DNA from: JAMOQA01 sp964420365
Lineage (GTDB): Bacteria > Acidobacteriota > Polarisedimenticolia > J045
Assembly (NCBI GenBank): GCA_964420365.1
Contig: CAYQTA010000114.1
Location: forward strand, 124,001-188,000
DNA length: 64,000 bases
Reading direction: 5' to 3'
Part shown: in pieces, positions 24,682-37,738 of the stretch
How the letters are laid out: the number at the start of each line of letters is the position of its first letter
Position numbering within the stretch: position 1 is the stretch's first letter
Program-made: the position numbers and the translations under genes
The notes under the pieces: generated by a model
Database searches by the model: none
The model's input: the letters and a program-made list of their open reading frames with translations, nothing else
What the model was told of the DNA's origin: nothing

Positions 24682-24750
24682 GTCCCGGAGGCCCCGCGTG
24701 TTGCGCCGGGACGCCGCGGGTCACGCACGAACCGCGGGACGGGCGGGCGC

Positions 24751-24780
24751 GTGACATAAACCCGGCCCCTTGTGTAGGAT
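24751..24780 (+). promoter_or_regulatory. Acyl-CoA mutase operon promoter
   Basis: GTGACA (24751-24756) and TAGGAT (24775-24780) are 18 bp apart, and TGTG precedes the -10 as in extended -10 promoters. The leader to the mutase start is about 58 nt. Confidence 0.5.
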
Positions 24781-24800
24781 GGCCGGCGTGCCGGGCCGAA

Positions 24801-24823
24801 CGCACCGCGAGGGTCGCGGTGCG
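24801..24823 (+). promoter_or_regulatory. Leader hairpin before acyl-CoA mutase
   Basis: CGCACCGCGA (24801-24810) and TCGCGGTGCG (24814-24823) form a perfect 10-bp stem with a GGG loop in the predicted 5' leader. There is no T-tract, so it is not a simple terminator, and no cobalamin-riboswitch B12-box is visible. Confidence 0.45.
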
Positions 24824-24844
24824 CGCTTCCACGGAGCGAGAACG

Positions 24845-26509
<1,665 letters not shown>

Positions 26510-26533
26510 GGAGGACGAGGGAGAACGGACGAG

Positions 26534-26953
26534 ATGACCGAGAACGGACCGAGGCTGAGGCTCCTGATCGGGAAGGTCGGCCTGGACGGACACGACCGGG
26601 GCGCGAAGATCATCGCGCGGGCGCTGCGTGACGCGGGCCACGAGGTGATCTACACGGGGCTGCACCGCACGCCGGAGCAGGTGGTCGAGACGGCGATCCA
26701 GGAGGACGTGGACGGCATCGGCCTCTCCAGCCTCTCGGGCGCCCACATGACCCTCTTTCCCAAGGTCCTGCGCCTGTTGCGGGAGCGGGGCGCCGACGAC
26801 ATCGTCGTGTTCGGCGGCGGCATCATCCCGGAGGAGGACATCGAGCCGCTGAAGCGGGAGGGAATCGCCGAGATCTTCCGCCCCGGCACGAGCACCGAGG
26901 AGCTGGTCCAGTGGGTGCGGGAACACATTCGCCCGCGCCACGCCGAGGCCTGA
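26534..26953 (+). CDS. B12-binding small subunit of acyl-CoA mutase
   Basis: The 139-residue protein is a stand-alone cobalamin-binding Rossmann-type domain. It has the DxHxxG signature as GLDGHDRGAKI (His supplies the lower cobalt ligand), then GLSSLSGAHM and VFGGGIIPEEDI. It completes the catalytic subunit directly upstream to form the holo-mutase. No MeaB/IcmF-type GTPase chaperone is in the window. The AGGACGAGGGAG region gives a plausible ribosome site before ATG 26534. Confidence 0.93.
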   Translation: MTENGPRLRLLIGKVGLDGHDRGAKIIARALRDAGHEVIYTGLHRTPEQVVETAIQEDVDGIGLSSLSGAHMTLFPKVLRLLRERGADDIVVFGGGIIPEEDIEPLKREGIAEIFRPGTSTEELVQWVREHIRPRHAEA

Positions 26954-26963
26954 CCGCTTCGCC

Positions 26964-27698
26964 GTGCCCGCCGGGATTCTCACCGCGACGGCACCGGGTG
27001 GCGGGATCCGGCTGATCCTCGACGACGGGAAGCGGGTCAACGTCCTCGCGAGGGCCCGGATGGAGGCCCTGGCCCTGCGCCTCGCGGAGCTCGCCCGGCC
27101 GGGAAACCGTCCCGCCTTCGTCGTTCTCGAGGGCAACGGGCGTGGTTCCTTCGCCGCCGGCGCGCACCTCGGCGAGATCGCGTCGCTCGACCCCGCGGCG
27201 GCGCGGGAGCTGTCCCGCCTCGGGGAACGGGTCACCCGCTGGCTCTCCCGGGGGCCCTGGCCCACCGGGGCCCTCGTCGACGGCCACGCGCTGGGCGGCG
27301 GGCTCGACCTGGTGCTCGCCTGCGACGCCGCCGTCGCGACCCGCCGGTCCCGCTTCGCTCACCCGGGCCTTCGCCGGGGATTCCTGACCGGCTGGGGCGG
27401 AACGGCCCGCCTGCCGCGGCGAACGGGGGGAGGGGGGCCTGCCGCCTTTCATCGCCTCTTCCTCGCCGCCGACGAGATCGACGCGGACGCCGCCGAGGCC
27501 GCCGGGATCCTCTCCGGCCGGGCACGGACCGTCACCGCCGCCCGTCGCCTCCTCGTCGACCAGCTCCGGCAGCTCGCCGCGTGGCCCCCCGGGCTTCTCG
27601 ACGCGTGGCGTGCCGGCCGGGCCTGCCGGGAGCCCGGCCGGCTCTGCCGCGCGCTCGGGACCTTCTCGTTCGTTGACATGCCCCGGGGGCGGTGCTAG
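26964..27698 (+). CDS. Crotonase-fold protein lacking both catalytic glutamates
   Basis: The 244-residue protein covers the whole crotonase fold: an oxyanion-like FAAGAHLGEI, the PTGALVDGHALGGGLDLVLACDAAVATRRSRF strand-helix region, and GGTARLPR. The first catalytic Glu is Asp (GGGLD) and the second is replaced (HPGLRRG instead of PExxxG), so simple hydration is unlikely. Other crotonase reactions, or a structural role, remain possible. A GTG start at 26964 lies 10 bp after the mutase small-subunit stop, so it probably belongs to the mutase operon and may act on the same branched acyl-CoA substrates. Confidence 0.75.
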   Translation: MPAGILTATAPGGGIRLILDDGKRVNVLARARMEALALRLAELARPGNRPAFVVLEGNGRGSFAAGAHLGEIASLDPAAARELSRLGERVTRWLSRGPWPTGALVDGHALGGGLDLVLACDAAVATRRSRFAHPGLRRGFLTGWGGTARLPRRTGGGGPAAFHRLFLAADEIDADAAEAAGILSGRARTVTAARRLLVDQLRQLAAWPPGLLDAWRAGRACREPGRLCRALGTFSFVDMPRGRC

Positions 27699-27701
27699 CG
27701 T
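27673..27701 (+). promoter_or_regulatory. Response regulator promoter
   Basis: A consensus TTGACA (27673-27678) and TAGCGT (27696-27701) are 17 bp apart. They overlap the end of the crotonase-like gene and drive the response regulator-valS-nadC unit. Confidence 0.65.
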
Positions 27702-27729
27702 TCGCCCCGCCCGCGGGGCCCCGCTTGCC

Positions 27730-28499
27730 ATGCGCAGAATCCTCGTCGCCGACGACAGTTCCACGGTGCGGAACGTGGTGGCCCACGCGTTCCGCGGCAC
27801 CGACGTGGAGGTGCTCGAGGCGGCCTCCGGCGAGGAGGCCCTCGAGATTGCCCGGCGCGAACGCCCCGACCTGGTCCTCTGCGACGTCCTGATGATGGGC
27901 ATGTCCGGCTACGAGGTCGCGGAGGCCCTCGCGGAGGACCGCGTGCCGGTGCTGCTTCTCACCGGGCCGTTCGAACCGTTCGACGAGGAACGCGCCCGCC
28001 GGGCGGGTTCCGTCGGGTACCTGGCCAAGCCGTTCGAGCCGCGCCTCCTGGTCGAGCGGGTCCGGGAGATCCTCGGCGCAGGCTCGCCGGGGGAAGCCCC
28101 GGCACCGGCCTCGCCGACGGCTCCCCCGTCGGCGCCGGGGGACGTGCTCTCGTCCGTGCCGGCGCCCCCGGCTCCCGGCAGCGACGAGGGCCCCCTCGAG
28201 GTCCCGGGGCCCTCCCGCGGGCGCTCTCCCGTGCGCCCGCCGGCCCGCGTTCCCCTGCCGGGGGACGCGGACTTCGACCTCGGCGGCGGCCTGCCTCCCG
28301 CACCCTCTCCGGCTCCACCCGCGGCTCCCGCGCCCCCCCCCGACGTCGTCCGGGAGGAGGTCCGTCGCGCAGTGGCCGAACTGGCCCCCGGTATCGTGCG
28401 GGAGGTGGCCTGGGAGGTCGTCCCCGACCTGCTCGAACGGTTGCTCCGCGAGGCGGCCCCCCTGCCGCCATCTCCCCGCTCCCCCGGAGACGAAGACCG

Positions 28500-28503
<4 letters not shown>
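27730..28503 (+). CDS. Response regulator with Pro/Ala-rich linker and C-terminal helical tail
   Basis: The 257-residue protein has a receiver domain (residues 1-120) with acidic pocket D8-D9, phospho-acceptor D52 (LVLCDVLMM), switch T78 and K100 (AKPFEP). A Pro/Ala/Ser/Gly-rich linker (about 125-210) follows. It ends in a helix REEVRRAVAELAPGIVREVAWEVVPDLLERLLREA, a pattern I recognise from the ends of other deltaproteobacterial-type response regulators. There is no DNA-binding output domain, so it probably works by protein contacts. No histidine kinase is adjacent. The stop overlaps the valS start as ATGA. Confidence 0.85.
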
Positions 28504-31162
<2,659 letters not shown>

Positions 31163-31166
<4 letters not shown>

Positions 31167-32020
31167 CGGTGCCGGCGTTTCCCGAGAAGGAAGCCCTGCG
31201 GGTCGTCCGGGAGGCGCTCCGGGAGGACCTGGGGCAGAACGGTGACATCACGACCCGCGCGGTCTTCCCCGGGCCGGTGCGGGGCAGGGGACGCCTCGTC
31301 GCCCGGGAGGAACTGGTCCTCGCGGGGATCCGCCTCGCCTCCCTCGTCATGGAGGCCGGACCGTTCCCCGGAGCGGATCCCGTCCGGGTCCTCGAGGCGC
31401 GCCGGGACGGTGAGCGCCTCGGTCCCGGGGAGGTCCTCGCCGTCCTCGAGGGAGACGTCCGGACCCTCCTCGCGGGGGAGCGGGTGCTGCTGAACCTTCT
31501 CCAGCGCCTCTGCGGGATCGCCACGCTGACGGCGGCCTGCGTCGCCGAGATCGCGGGGACCGGGGCGCGCGTGGCCGACACCCGGAAGACGACACCGGGC
31601 CTGCGGGCCCTCGAGAAGTACGCCGTCGCCGTGGCGGGAGGCGAGAACCACCGGATGACCCTCGACGGGATGATCCTGCTCAAGGACAACCACAAGGAGC
31701 TTGCCGGAGGCCTCCGGGAAGCGCTCTCCCGGGTCCTGGCCGGGGGACACGATCCCTCGGCGATCGAGGTCGAGGTGGACAGCCTGGAGGAGCTCCAGGT
31801 GGCCCTCGAGTTCCGTCCCGGCTGGATCCTCCTCGACAACATGGGCCCGGAGCACGTCCGGGAGGCGGTCCGCCTGGTCGGCGGCCGGGCCAGGATCGAG
31901 GTCTCCGGCGGCCTCCGACCGGGCCACCTCCGGCCCTGGGCGGAGGCCGGCGCGGACCGGCTCTCGCTCGGCGCGCTGACCCACTCGGTGCGCGCCGTCG
32001 ATATCGGCCTCGACATCTAG
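31163..32020 (+). CDS. nadC: Quinolinate phosphoribosyltransferase (nicotinate-nucleotide diphosphorylase)
   Basis: NadC converts quinolinate and PRPP to nicotinate mononucleotide in de novo NAD synthesis. The 285-residue protein has the signature ADTRKTTPGLRALEKYAVAVAGG and ILLKDNH, followed by VEVDSLEELQ and ILLDNMGPEHVREAV, then EVSGGLRPGHL. These are the substrate-binding loops of the type II PRTase barrel. It overlaps valS by 4 bp. The coaX gene follows after 141 bp, without the birA gene often found between them. Confidence 0.96.
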
Positions 32021-32161
32021 GCAGGCGGGGACGCCGCCGGGACCCCTTCCCGGCAACGCCGTCGGTCCGGTAGAATCGGCGCGGGGTTGGGGGTGCGGCC
32101 CGCCGCGGCCGACCCGGCAGGGCAGGTTTGCGCGGCTGGAACCCGCACCGGGAGTGGCGGC

Positions 32162-32920
32162 GTGATCCTCGCGGTCGACATCGGGAACACCCACGTGGTG
32201 ATCGGTCTCCTCGACGGGGAGCGGATCGCCGGCTCCTGGCGGATCGCCACCCGTCCGGAGATGACTGCCGACGAGCTCCACGTCCTGCTCCGGGGGTTCC
32301 TCGGCGACCGGCTGGCGGAGGTCGACGGGGTCATCCTCGCCTCGGTCGTCCCGCCCCTGACCCGCCAGGTCTCCCGGGCGCTCCGCCGCCTGACGGGGCA
32401 GGATCCGATCGAGGTCGCGCCGGGCATTCGCACCGGGCTCCGGATCCGGGTCGACAACCCCCAGGAGGTCGGTGCCGACCGGATCGTCGGGGCGGTCGCG
32501 GCGCTCCACCGCTACGGGGGGCCCGCGGTGGTGGTCGACTTCGGGACGGCCACCACCCTCGACGTCGTCACGGCGGCGGGAGACTACCTCGGGGGAGTGA
32601 TCGCGCCGGGGCCGGCGGTGGGCGGGGAAGCGCTCTCCCGGCGGGCGGCACGCCTGGCGCGGGTCGACCTGGTCGTCCCGCCCCGGGTGATCGGACGGAA
32701 CACCGTGGACTCGCTCCGCTCGGGGCTCCTCCACGGGCACGCCGCGATGGTGGACGGGCTGGTGCAGCGCATCGAGCACGAGCTCGGGGAACCGGTCAGG
32801 GTGATCGTGACGGGGGGCTGGGTCGGGGTGCTCGCACCCCTGCTCGCGCGGGTGGACGCGGTGGATCCCGACCTCACCCTGAGCGGCCTGCGACTGCTCT
32901 ACGAGAGGAACCGGCCCTGA
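32162..32920 (+). CDS. coaX: Pantothenate kinase type III
   Basis: CoaX phosphorylates pantothenate, the first step to coenzyme A. The 252-residue protein has the ASKHA fold: ILAVDIGNTHVVIGLLDGE (phosphate-1 loop), GADRIVGAVAALHRYG, VVVDFGTATTLDVVTAAGDYLGG and VTGGWV near the C-terminus. The GTG start at 32162 gives the expected N-terminus at the first strand. A TAGAAT box at 32071-32076 lies about 85 bp upstream. The stop overlaps the phosphatase start by one base (TGATG). Confidence 0.95.
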   Translation: MILAVDIGNTHVVIGLLDGERIAGSWRIATRPEMTADELHVLLRGFLGDRLAEVDGVILASVVPPLTRQVSRALRRLTGQDPIEVAPGIRTGLRIRVDNPQEVGADRIVGAVAALHRYGGPAVVVDFGTATTLDVVTAAGDYLGGVIAPGPAVGGEALSRRAARLARVDLVVPPRVIGRNTVDSLRSGLLHGHAAMVDGLVQRIEHELGEPVRVIVTGGWVGVLAPLLARVDAVDPDLTLSGLRLLYERNRP

Positions 32921-33378
32921 TGCGCATCCTGTTCGTCTGCAGCGCCAACATTTCGCGGTCCCCCCTCGCGGAACACTACCTGCGGCACCTCGCGGGGATC
33001 CTGGGAGCGCACCACCTGGAGCCCCTGTCCGCCGGTACGATGGGGATCGAGGGACACCCTCCCGACCCGGTGATGGCCCGGATCGCGGCCCGCGCCGGTT
33101 TCGACCTCTCGGGCCACCGGAGCCGCGCCCTCACCGCCGCGCTCCTGCACCGCGCGGACGAGGTCTACGTGATGGAGCGGCGACACCGGGCGTTCATCCG
33201 GGAGCACTTTCCCGAGGCGCTCTCGAAGACGGAGCTCCTCGGTGCGCATCTCCCCGGGGACGGCAAGCGGGAGATCGGTGATCCGACCGGGGGGCACCGG
33301 GAGGGGTACGAGAGGGTCGCGCGGCAGATCTTCGACGCCGTGGAACACCTGGCGATCGGCCTGAAGTATCCCCACTGA
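32920..33378 (+). CDS. Low-molecular-weight protein-tyrosine (or arginine) phosphatase
   Basis: The 152-residue protein has the CX5R active site near its start as VCSANISRSP (C8 to R14) and the general acid Asp in the IGDPTGG loop near the C-terminus. LMW phosphatases dephosphorylate tyrosine kinases of polysaccharide synthesis or, in Bacillus YwlE, protein arginine phosphates. The residue after the Cys that separates the two groups cannot be judged safely here. It overlaps coaX by one base, so expression is probably coupled. Confidence 0.88.
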   Translation: MRILFVCSANISRSPLAEHYLRHLAGILGAHHLEPLSAGTMGIEGHPPDPVMARIAARAGFDLSGHRSRALTAALLHRADEVYVMERRHRAFIREHFPEALSKTELLGAHLPGDGKREIGDPTGGHREGYERVARQIFDAVEHLAIGLKYPH

Positions 33379-33391
33379 TATCCTCTCCCCG

Positions 33392-34072
33392 ATGGACGAG
33401 CATGCCCGCCCCGAGAAGGAGACCGCCTGGCTGCAGGCGGTCGAGGAGCGGTTTCGCGCGCTGCGGGGCCGTCCGCTCCTGCTGTCGCCGGCCGACTTCG
33501 AACGGGCCCGCGCGTGGTACCGGCAGGGCATCCCTCTCTGGCTGGTCCTCGAGACCCTCGAGGAGGTCTTCCGGCAGGCGGCCGGCCGGAAGCCGCCGGT
33601 GCGTCCCCGGTCGCTCGCGTACTGCGAACCCGCGGTGCTCGAGGCGTTCGCCGCGTGGAAGGACCGGCGGCCGGGGGGGCGGGCCGCGGCCGGCCCCGCG
33701 GAAGGGCAAGGGGGTGGCGTGGACGTGATCGACAGGGCCGTCCGGGCGATCGAGGAGTCCCGCGCCCCGGAGACGGTCCGGGAGCTCGCGCGGGACCGAC
33801 TGGGGGAGCTGCGGGGCCGGCTGGAGCGGGGAGAGGTGGTCGACCTTCCGACCAGCCTGGGCGAGATCGGCGAGGACGTGGCAGAGGCGTGCCTCGCGAC
33901 GCTTCCGGCCGACGAGATCGCGCTGCTCCAGCGGACGGTGGAGGAGGAACTCTCGCCCTGGACGAGCCAGATGTCCCCGGAGGTCCTGGAACAGGCGAGC
34001 CACGCCGCCCTCCTTCGACGCATCCGGGAGCGCTTCCTCCTCCCGGACCTGGGACTCCTGCCGTACTTCTGA
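33392..34072 (+). CDS. Conserved hypothetical helical protein
   Basis: The 226-residue protein has no signal peptide or membrane segment and is largely helical. The N-terminal part, ADFERARAWYRQGIPLWLVLETLEEVFRQA followed by RPRSLAYCEPAVLEAF, resembles a small helical domain I have seen in hypothetical proteins of acidobacterial genomes. A Gly/Ala linker leads to a C-terminal helical half. No function can be given. TATCCT (33379-33384) is 7 bp before the ATG and no ribosome site is visible, so the mRNA may be leaderless. Confidence 0.75.
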   Translation: MDEHARPEKETAWLQAVEERFRALRGRPLLLSPADFERARAWYRQGIPLWLVLETLEEVFRQAAGRKPPVRPRSLAYCEPAVLEAFAAWKDRRPGGRAAAGPAEGQGGGVDVIDRAVRAIEESRAPETVRELARDRLGELRGRLERGEVVDLPTSLGEIGEDVAEACLATLPADEIALLQRTVEEELSPWTSQMSPEVLEQASHAALLRRIRERFLLPDLGLLPYF

Positions 34073-34159
34073 CGGGCGGGTCCCGGCAGGTCCTCCCGGG
34101 GAGGGGAACGTCCCCGCCGCCGGCCTCGCGGCGCCCCGTCATCGCCGGATCCTCCGGGC

Positions 34160-36460
34160 ATGGACCCGGGACCCCGCTCCCATCCCCCGTCACCCCTCCC
34201 GGCCCTGCTGCCCGCCGGGTTCGCCGTCGCCCTGGCCTGCCGGGGCCACGGTTCCCGGGAGGCCGCACTCCTGCTTCTCCTCGGGACCCTGCTCGCCATC
34301 CTCGGCGCCCGCCTCCGGCGCTCCCGGGCACGGGTGGCGGGCGCGGCCCTCCTCGCCGCCGTCTGGGGCCTCGCCGCCCTCGTCCCCCCGGGTCTCCCGG
34401 AAGGCTCCCCCGGGGCGCGCGGACCGACCGTCGTCCGCGGCCGGCTGGCCGCCCTGGTGGAGCGCCCGGACGGCGTCCTCCTGCGGTTCCGGAACGGTCG
34501 GTCGGTCCGGGTGCCGCGGCACGGCATCCCCCGGCTCGACCGGCTCCCCGGGGCGGTCGGCCCGGGGGCCCTGCTCGCCGTGCCGGTCCGGCGGGCGAGG
34601 ACGCCGGGGATCCCGGTCGCGGCCTGTGCCGCCTCCGTGCGGGTCGTCGAGCGGGCGGGAAAGGTGGACCATCTCCTCGCGCTTCCGGCGGAGATCCGGA
34701 CCGCCTTTCTCCGGCACGCGGCACGGCGCCTCGCGGCGCCCGGCCACGATCCCGGCGTCGGCCTGGCCCTCGCCCTCGTCGCGGGAGACCGCGCGCGGCT
34801 GTCTCCCGCCGTCCGCGAGGATCTCCGTGCGGCCGGGCTCGCCCACGTGGCCGTCGTCTCGGGTCTCCACTTCGGGCTGCTGGTCGGGGGAGGCCTGCTG
34901 CTCGTGGCGCCGGGCACCGGTCCCCGCCACCCCCGGCGCGCCCTCGCCGCGATGCTCCTCGCCCTCGTGCTCCTCCTGGTGCTGCCGTCGGCGCCCCCGG
35001 TGCTCCGGGCCGCCCTGGCGGCCGTGCTCGCGGCGGCCGGCTCGGCCCTGGGGCGGGGGAGCGATCCGCTCGCCCGGGTGGGCGCCGCGGGGTTTCTCCT
35101 GCTCGCTCTCGATCCCCGCCTCGCGGCCCGCGCGTCCTTCCAGCTCACCCTGGCCGCCGCGTGGGCCCTCGCCGCCGCCGCCCGGGGGCCCCGGCGCGGC
35201 CGAGCGTTCCGCGTCGCCCTCGCCCCGTTCCTGGCCACCTGGCCCCTCGTCGTCCGGCTGGGGGGCCGCGTCTCCCCCTGGGCGCCCCTCGCCAACCTGG
35301 CGGCGGCTCCGTTGCTTCCCCCGCTCCTCGCCTGCGGCTGGGCCGCGCTTCTTGCGCCCCGCTGGCCGCCCGGGCTCGCCGCGACCCTGGCGGGCGCGAC
35401 CATTCTCGTTGCCCGGGTGCTGGCCCGGGTGGCGGCCGCCTTCGCGGGGCTCCCGGGGTCCGGAGCGCTCGCGCCGCCCCCCCACGCGCTGGCGGGAATC
35501 GCCCACGGGCTGGCGCTGGCCGCGTGGCTCCTGCTGCCCGAACGGGCGCGGCGATTCCGTCCCCTCGCCGCGGCGGTCCTCGTCGTGCTCGTCGCCCGGG
35601 ACGCCGGGCTCCCCGTCGTGCCCCCGCACCGCGTCCCGGCCGGGGTGCACGTCGTCGACGTGGGCCAGGGGCAGGCGGTTCTCCTCGCGGCCGACGCGGG
35701 AGGCGCCGTCCTGGTCGACACGGGGGACGACCGGGGCCGGGAGGGAACCCGCGCCCTGCTCCGGGTCCTCGCCGTCCTCGGGGTTCACCGGCTCGACGCG
35801 CTGGTGCTGTCCCACGGAGACCGCGACCACGCCGGGGGCGCCGCGACGATCCTCCGGGCCCTGCCGACGGCGAGGCTGCTCGTCCCGCCGGGCCTGCTCG
35901 ACGCCCCCGCGGCGATGTCCCTCTTCCGGGGGGCGGCCCGCCGAGGGATCCCGGTGATGCCGGTCGCGCGCGGCTTCCGCGCCCGTTACCGGGGCGTCGA
36001 GATCCGCGTGCTGCATCCCGGCCCGGGAGCGCGCAGCGATGGCAACGAGACGTCCCTCGTCGTGTTCGGCCGGGCCGCCGGCGTCACGGCCCTGGTTCCC
36101 GGGGACGCGGGCCGGGTCGCCGAGCCGGAGTTCGTCTCCCGTCTCCGCGGACGGCACGCGGACGTCCTGGTGCCCGGTCACCACGGGGCCCGCGGCGCCA
36201 CCGGCGAGCTGCTCCTCGAGACCGTCCCGCCCCTCGTTGCGGCGATCTCCGCGGGACGGAGGAACCGCCACGGCCACCCCGACCCGGCCACGGTCGGCCG
36301 GCTGCTGGCGGCGGGCGCACGGGTCCTGGTGACGGCGCGGTCGGGAACGCTGCGGATCGTCGTCTCGCGGGGGAGGCTCCGCGTCCTGCCCGGGCTGCCG
36401 GCCCGCGAACCGGGGAGGATCCCGGACCGGCCTAGAGCACGTCGACCGGGTCCGGCATGA
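34160..36460 (+). CDS. comEC: ComEC/Rec2 family DNA-uptake channel protein
   Basis: ComEC carries single-stranded DNA across the inner membrane in natural transformation. The 766-residue protein has the three expected parts. A short hydrophobic N-terminus with an OB-like region (GRLAALVERPDGVLL) comes first. The competence domain is a set of membrane helices from about residue 190 to 500, with ALVAGDRARLSPAVREDLRAAGLAHVAVVSGLHF. The last part is a C-terminal metallo-beta-lactamase domain with VHVVDVGQGQAVLL and the metal motif LSHGDRDHAGG. No other com genes are close. Its last 29 bp overlap the convergent M50 protease gene. Confidence 0.9.
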   Translation: MDPGPRSHPPSPLPALLPAGFAVALACRGHGSREAALLLLLGTLLAILGARLRRSRARVAGAALLAAVWGLAALVPPGLPEGSPGARGPTVVRGRLAALVERPDGVLLRFRNGRSVRVPRHGIPRLDRLPGAVGPGALLAVPVRRARTPGIPVAACAASVRVVERAGKVDHLLALPAEIRTAFLRHAARRLAAPGHDPGVGLALALVAGDRARLSPAVREDLRAAGLAHVAVVSGLHFGLLVGGGLLLVAPGTGPRHPRRALAAMLLALVLLLVLPSAPPVLRAALAAVLAAAGSALGRGSDPLARVGAAGFLLLALDPRLAARASFQLTLAAAWALAAAARGPRRGRAFRVALAPFLATWPLVVRLGGRVSPWAPLANLAAAPLLPPLLACGWAALLAPRWPPGLAATLAGATILVARVLARVAAAFAGLPGSGALAPPPHALAGIAHGLALAAWLLLPERARRFRPLAAAVLVVLVARDAGLPVVPPHRVPAGVHVVDVGQGQAVLLAADAGGAVLVDTGDDRGREGTRALLRVLAVLGVHRLDALVLSHGDRDHAGGAATILRALPTARLLVPPGLLDAPAAMSLFRGAARRGIPVMPVARGFRARYRGVEIRVLHPGPGARSDGNETSLVVFGRAAGVTALVPGDAGRVAEPEFVSRLRGRHADVLVPGHHGARGATGELLLETVPPLVAAISAGRRNRHGHPDPATVGRLLAAGARVLVTARSGTLRIVVSRGRLRVLPGLPAREPGRIPDRPRARRPGPA

Positions 36461-37391
36461 AGCAGAGCACGAGGATCGCGAGGGCGAGCCAGGCGAGAAG
36501 CACTCGCCCCCTGCCGAGCCGCACCGGCCACCAGGGCACGGGCGGGTGGTTCCTGCCGAGCACCCATGTCACGCCCGCCCAGACGATCCAGGCCGAAACC
36601 CGCCCGTGGAGGATCCAGCGGAACGCCACGAGGGACGACAGGAACGTCGCCGTCGCCAGGGAGACCGTGCGGTGGGCCCGGGGAAAGAGGGCGTACAGCA
36701 CGTGCCCTCCGTCGAACTGGCCCGCCGGGACGAGGTTCATCGCGGTGGCGAGGAGCCCGACCCACCCGGCGATGTACAGGGGGTCGGCGAGCAGGTCGCC
36801 CCGCAACGCCTCCGGGCGCAGCCAGGCGACCAGCCACCGGGTGAGGAGGGAATCCCCGAACAGGATCGTTCCCGGGGTCGGCGGGGTCGCCGGCACGACC
36901 TCGGAGCGAAGGATCCCGAGGGCCAGGACCGGGAGGGCGACGGCGAACCCTGCGAGCGGACCGGCGATGCCGATGTCGAAGAGAGCCCGGCGATGGGGGA
37001 TCGGCCCACGGATGCGAATCACCGCGCCGAAGGTCCCGATCAGCGTCGGGGCGGGCAGGAACCACGGCGGGCTGCTGTCCACGCCCCAGGCCCGGCACGC
37101 AAGCCAGTGCCCTCCCTCGTGGGCGAGGAAGAAGCCCATCAGCGCCACGGCGTACGGCAGCCCTGCACCGACCAGCTCGAGGAACCGGGCCGGTCCTTCC
37201 ACCAGGGGACCGGTGACCAACCGCTCCAGCGCCACCACCCCCTCGCGCGACAGGAGGCCCCCGGCGACGGCACAGGTGAGAAACGTGATGCCCGCCAACA
37301 GGGCAGGAATCCACGGAGGCGCCCCGCGGCCGCGCCGGGAGGCCGCTGGCGGAACCGGGGAAGGGGGAACCCCCGGGGGCGGCAGGCTCAT
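36432..37391 (-). CDS. Site-2 protease family (M50) membrane metalloprotease
   Basis: The 319-residue protein has a Pro-rich N-terminus and about six membrane helices. The zinc ligands HEGGH are at residues 91-95, and the third ligand motif is in NLVPAGQFDGGHV. M50 proteases cut transmembrane helices in signalling, and similar short stand-alone forms are common in acidobacteria. No PDZ domain is present, so it is not RseP-like. The start lies 12 bp after the stop of the IHF/HU gene on the same strand, so both are probably one transcript. Confidence 0.87.
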   Translation of the reverse strand: MSLPPPGVPPSPVPPAASRRGRGAPPWIPALLAGITFLTCAVAGGLLSREGVVALERLVTGPLVEGPARFLELVGAGLPYAVALMGFFLAHEGGHWLACRAWGVDSSPPWFLPAPTLIGTFGAVIRIRGPIPHRRALFDIGIAGPLAGFAVALPVLALGILRSEVVPATPPTPGTILFGDSLLTRWLVAWLRPEALRGDLLADPLYIAGWVGLLATAMNLVPAGQFDGGHVLYALFPRAHRTVSLATATFLSSLVAFRWILHGRVSAWIVWAGVTWVLGRNHPPVPWWPVRLGRGRVLLAWLALAILVLCFMPDPVDVL

Positions 37392-37403
37392 CGAGACCCG
37401 TCG

Positions 37404-37703
37404 TCAGGCATCCTGCCGGTCCAGCCCCTCCGGGACGGGCAGGTCCTTGAGATCCTTCCCGGGCTTGAAGCGGACGGTCCGGCCGGGCGGGATCTGGACG
37501 ACGCGCCCGGTACGCGGGTTGCGACCGACCCCCCGTTTCCGCGGACGGACCTGGAACACGCCGAAGCCGCGGAACTCGATCCGCTCTCCCCGCACCATCG
37601 CCTGGCGGAGGGCGTCGAACAGCGTGTCGACCGCCTTCATGGCCTGGGACTTCGGGATGCGGACGGTCTCCGCGACGCGATGGACGATGTCGGCCTTGAC
37701 CAT
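37404..37703 (-). CDS. Integration host factor/HU family DNA-binding protein
   Basis: The 99-residue protein is a full-length HU/IHF subunit. It has a helical dimerisation part (MVKADIVHRVAETVRIPKSQAMKAVDTLF) and the beta-arm region RIEFRGFGVFQVRPRKRGVGRNPRTG with the Pro that intercalates in DNA, followed by RTVRFKPGKDLKDL. The extra residues fit IHF slightly better than HU. A second family member is at 46627-46950. It is divergent from der across a 73-bp region with a perfect 10-bp inverted repeat. Confidence 0.92.
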   Translation of the reverse strand: MVKADIVHRVAETVRIPKSQAMKAVDTLFDALRQAMVRGERIEFRGFGVFQVRPRKRGVGRNPRTGRVVQIPPGRTVRFKPGKDLKDLPVPEGLDRQDA

Positions 37704-37738
37704 GGGGTCTTCCTCCGCGCGCCCCCGGACGGGGCGGG

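Noticed and set aside
24682..24844. Cobalamin riboswitch upstream of the mutase genes
   Set aside because: No B12-box-like sequence, and the leader is too short.
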